64,000 nucleotides of DNA, taken from assembly GCA_016838895.1 (NCBI GenBank), contig JAEKNU010000001.1:1-64000 (forward strand), given 5' to 3'. The stretch's first letter is position 1, and each line of letters begins with the position of its first letter. Origin of the DNA: Chloroflexota bacterium (GTDB lineage: Bacteria > Chloroflexota > Anaerolineae > Anaerolineales > Anaerolineaceae). The position numbers and the translations under genes are program-made. Below the pieces are notes generated by a model, which did no database searches, was not told where the DNA came from, and worked only from the letters and a program-made list of their open reading frames with translations. Shown here piece after piece: positions 62,227-64,000 of this stretch.

Positions 62227-63399
62227 ATGGCACTCACTATATTGATCGTTGATGATGAAGAAAATGCTCGAAAAAATATTGGTGAATTTCTGGGTAGTAA
62301 AGGATTTGGTGTGATTGAAGCACCAACGCTGGCAGATGCAAGAACTGTTTTGCAAAGAGGAGAAGGTGATATTATCCTTTTGGATGTGCAGTTGCCTGAT
62401 GGGTATGGCCCGAATTTGTTGCTCGAGATCGCGGGTATGCCTGATCGCCCACCGGTGATTTTGATAACTGCATATGGAGATATTGAGATGGCCGTGGAAG
62501 CCATGAAAAATGGTGCCCATGATTTTCTAACCAAGCCTGTTGAGTTTGAACAGTTGGAAAAATCCATTCAGCGAGCCACAGAAATGGTAAGTATGCGGCG
62601 CGAATTGGATCATTATCGCCAATCCCAACGCCAAAATGCAGAATTTATTGTAGGCAACAGCAAAGCCATGCAGACGCTGGTCAGCTATGCCCAACGTGCC
62701 TCGCAGGCTTCTGTTTCTGTGTTGGTCACAGGGGAAACTGGAACTGGCAAGGAAGTGATGGCACGTTTTATTCATGGCAATGGACCGCGTGCATCCAAAC
62801 CATTTATTGCGATTAACTGTGCTGCCATACAAACCACGATGCTTGAATCTGAATTATTTGGACACGAAGCTGGTTCATTTACAGGTGCTGACCGTAAGAA
62901 AATTGGCCTCATGGAAGTTGCCGATGGGGGCGTATTATTCCTGGATGAGATCTCATCCATGCCGCTTGACATTCAGGCAAAATTGCTGAGAGCACTGGAA
63001 GAACGCAGTTTTCGTAGGGTAGGGGGAACAAACATGATCAATGTTGATGTACAGATCATTGCTGCAACCAATCGTCCGATGAAGAAATTGATTGAGGATG
63101 AAAAATTCCGTGAAGATTTGTACTATCGTTTGAAAGTCGTAGATCTGGATTTACCGGCACTGCGTGATCGAAAAGAAGATATACCTGAATTGATTGGGTT
63201 CTTTGTACGAAAAATGAATTCAAAATTGGGTATGAATATCAGGGAAGTCAGCCAACGAGCGATGCAATCACTGGTCGATTATGCGTGGCCTGGCAATATT
63301 CGTGAATTAAGCAATGCAATTGAAAGAGCGACATTATTTTGCGACGAAGAAGCGATTGATATTCAACACTTGCCAACAGATATTGCAGGAATTTTCTAA
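62227..63399 (+). CDS. NtrC-family sigma-54 activator without DNA-binding domain
   Basis: The 390-residue protein has a receiver domain (D9, D10, phospho-acceptor D53, K103), then the AAA+ domain with Walker A GETGTGK (169-175), the sigma-54 contact loop GSFTGA (216-221), Walker B VLFLDE (236-241) and the sensor II region WPGNIREL. It stops at residue 390, just after HLPTDI, with no Fis-type helix-turn-helix. It is therefore expected to activate from solution. It follows its kinase gene directly, and a sigma-54 promoter lies 11 bases after its stop. Confidence 0.94.
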   Translation: MALTILIVDDEENARKNIGEFLGSKGFGVIEAPTLADARTVLQRGEGDIILLDVQLPDGYGPNLLLEIAGMPDRPPVILITAYGDIEMAVEAMKNGAHDFLTKPVEFEQLEKSIQRATEMVSMRRELDHYRQSQRQNAEFIVGNSKAMQTLVSYAQRASQASVSVLVTGETGTGKEVMARFIHGNGPRASKPFIAINCAAIQTTMLESELFGHEAGSFTGADRKKIGLMEVADGGVLFLDEISSMPLDIQAKLLRALEERSFRRVGGTNMINVDVQIIAATNRPMKKLIEDEKFREDLYYRLKVVDLDLPALRDRKEDIPELIGFFVRKMNSKLGMNIREVSQRAMQSLVDYAWPGNIRELSNAIERATLFCDEEAIDIQHLPTDIAGIF

Positions 63400-63409
63400 G
63401 TAAATAAAT

Positions 63410-63425
63410 TGGCACATAACTTGCA
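63410..63425 (+). promoter_or_regulatory. Sigma-54 promoter downstream of the activator gene
   Basis: TGGCAC-N5-TTGCA is identical in both elements to the rpoN promoter. The transcript start is predicted near 63436. Confidence 0.9.
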
Positions 63426-63431
63426 ATATAT

Positions 63432-63456
63432 CCTCCTGAAACCATAATTCAGGAGG
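63432..63456 (+). promoter_or_regulatory. Hairpin at transcript start covering the ribosome site
   Basis: A perfect 9-bp stem CCTCCTGAA/TTCAGGAGG has a 7-base loop. Its 3' arm contains AGGAGG, the ribosome site for the gene at 63469 (12 bases on), and CTTTGTTTT follows, so it also looks like a terminator for the upstream unit. The sigma-54 transcript is predicted to begin inside the 5' arm. Confidence 0.7.
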
Positions 63457-63468
63457 CTTTGTTTTCCG

Positions 63469-63783
63469 ATGACAATACATGAAATTTATACAATAATGGC
63501 TGTCTCACTATTTTTAATGGGTATTATTGCGGTTGGGGCAGGTGTGTTTATTCTGATTTCCCGATCAGTGGGTGAAGATATTCGCGAAATTACCCAGCAA
63601 ACGGCGAAACTGGCACAAAAGGGAATCACTGATGAAATTGCAGGATTGGTAGGTAATGCTTCAGCATTAATTGATGCATTAAATAACCTCATCCGCACAA
63701 CCACAGGCATTGGTATTTTCTTGATCATGATCGGGATCATGCTCTTATTGGGTGCATATTATATGATTCGTCAAATTCTCTAA
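63469..63783 (+). CDS. Small two-helix membrane protein of the sigma-54 module
   Basis: The 104-residue protein has a membrane segment at about 8-32, a central amphipathic or coiled region (EDIREITQQTAKLAQKG) and a second membrane segment at about 78-101. I recognise no family. It is the first gene after a perfect sigma-54 promoter, so it is the best direct target of the rpoN module. The gene at 63815 follows 31 bases later. Confidence 0.75.
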   Translation: MTIHEIYTIMAVSLFLMGIIAVGAGVFILISRSVGEDIREITQQTAKLAQKGITDEIAGLVGNASALIDALNNLIRTTTGIGIFLIMIGIMLLLGAYYMIRQIL

Positions 63784-63814
63784 TTTATACGTTAACTTAC
63801 GGAGTATCTTACTC

Positions 63815-64000
63815 ATGAAAAATTTGCTGAATTTACTTGAATCCTATTATGAACCTGAAAAAATAACCGCGATAATCCAGGCGATTACCGTGGACCCATT
63901 GATTAACAAAGCTGTTGAAGATAATGAATTCCTCTCGCGGTATTGGGAAGTAAATCAGAATAGTGAATCTGTTTGGACTGCCGCCAATATTGCAGGTTTT
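63815..64000 (+). CDS. Partial gene, cut by window end
   Basis: An open frame runs from ATG 63815 (GGAG ten bases upstream) to the last base, 62 codons without stop. The visible residues are soluble and acidic (MKNLLNLLESYYEPEKIT at the start). No family is recognised from this part. It is the second gene after the sigma-54 promoter at 63410. Confidence 0.6.
   Translation, partial: MKNLLNLLESYYEPEKITAIIQAITVDPLINKAVEDNEFLSRYWEVNQNSESVWTAANIAGF

Noticed and set aside
1-64000. CRISPR arrays, insertion sequences, prophage, rRNA
   Set aside because: No regularly spaced repeats, transposase-like proteins, phage structural genes or rRNA sequence were seen.

Overview
The window reads as an ordinary, densely coding bacterial chromosome of low to medium G+C, with about 66 protein genes, one tRNA gene and no gap longer than 300 bases. 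From the gene repertoire I think of a mesophilic anaerobe of the Chloroflexota (Anaerolineae-like). Points in favour are a bacterial family B polymerase, TrmI-type tRNA methyltransferase, TrmFO, a lone BchI-like ATPase, a DUF348/G5 lipoprotein, sigma-54 and many lipoproteins. This is recollection of the group, not a search result. A pyrophosphate-type phosphofructokinase and a fused ADP-forming acyl-CoA synthetase suggest fermentative energy metabolism.

Layout. 0.1-3.4 kb: a DegS-like kinase, then PPi-type pfk and fba. 3.5-11.2 kb: Nudix, rsmD, a BchI-like ATPase, GtrA, a UDP-sugar epimerase/decarboxylase, two lipoproteins, scpB and rluB. 11.2-16.4 kb: a NERD-like protein, plsX, tRNA-Leu(GAG), then a coupled run (phosphohexomutase, tatD, polyprenyl synthase). 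16.5-19.3 kb: mnmA, a small membrane protein, trmI, Nudix. 19.4-23.0 kb: L25, a cation antiporter with a PII-like gene, glpK. 23.2-30.2 kb: rmlB-rmlA, TrmH, a ROK kinase, rpiB, then a redoxin/Lgt-like pair and a folate set (FolM-like SDR, folB, folK).

30.1-33.8 kb is the most unusual region. It is a four-gene minus-strand cassette: an HTH protein, a RecA/RadA-like protein without a P-loop, a small helical protein and a family B DNA polymerase with a ruined exonuclease domain. Its promoter is a perfect TTGACA-17-TATAAT, and the spacer contains a perfect GAAC-N4-GTTC LexA-type operator. I read it as an SOS-controlled, probably mutagenic or damage-tolerance polymerase module, analogous in logic to ImuA-ImuB-DnaE2 but built on PolB. 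Its G+C appears higher than that of its neighbours.

33.9-39.5 kb is a surface-glycan cluster (aminotransferase, methyltransferase, WbqC, GT2, GT-C-like membrane protein). 39.6-58.8 kb is mostly housekeeping: ADP-forming acyl-CoA synthetase, glycerate kinase, hydroxyacid dehydrogenase, htpG, threonine dehydrogenase, secDF, L32, hflX, an aminotransferase, an M28 peptidase and trmFO, with a histidine-less kinase homologue among them.

58.8-64.0 kb is a self-contained sigma-54 module. A perfect -24/-12 promoter drives rpoN itself, whose product carries an inserted zinc finger. A PAS/GAF kinase and an NtrC-type activator without a DNA-binding domain follow. A second perfect -24/-12 promoter then drives a small membrane protein and a gene cut by the window edge.
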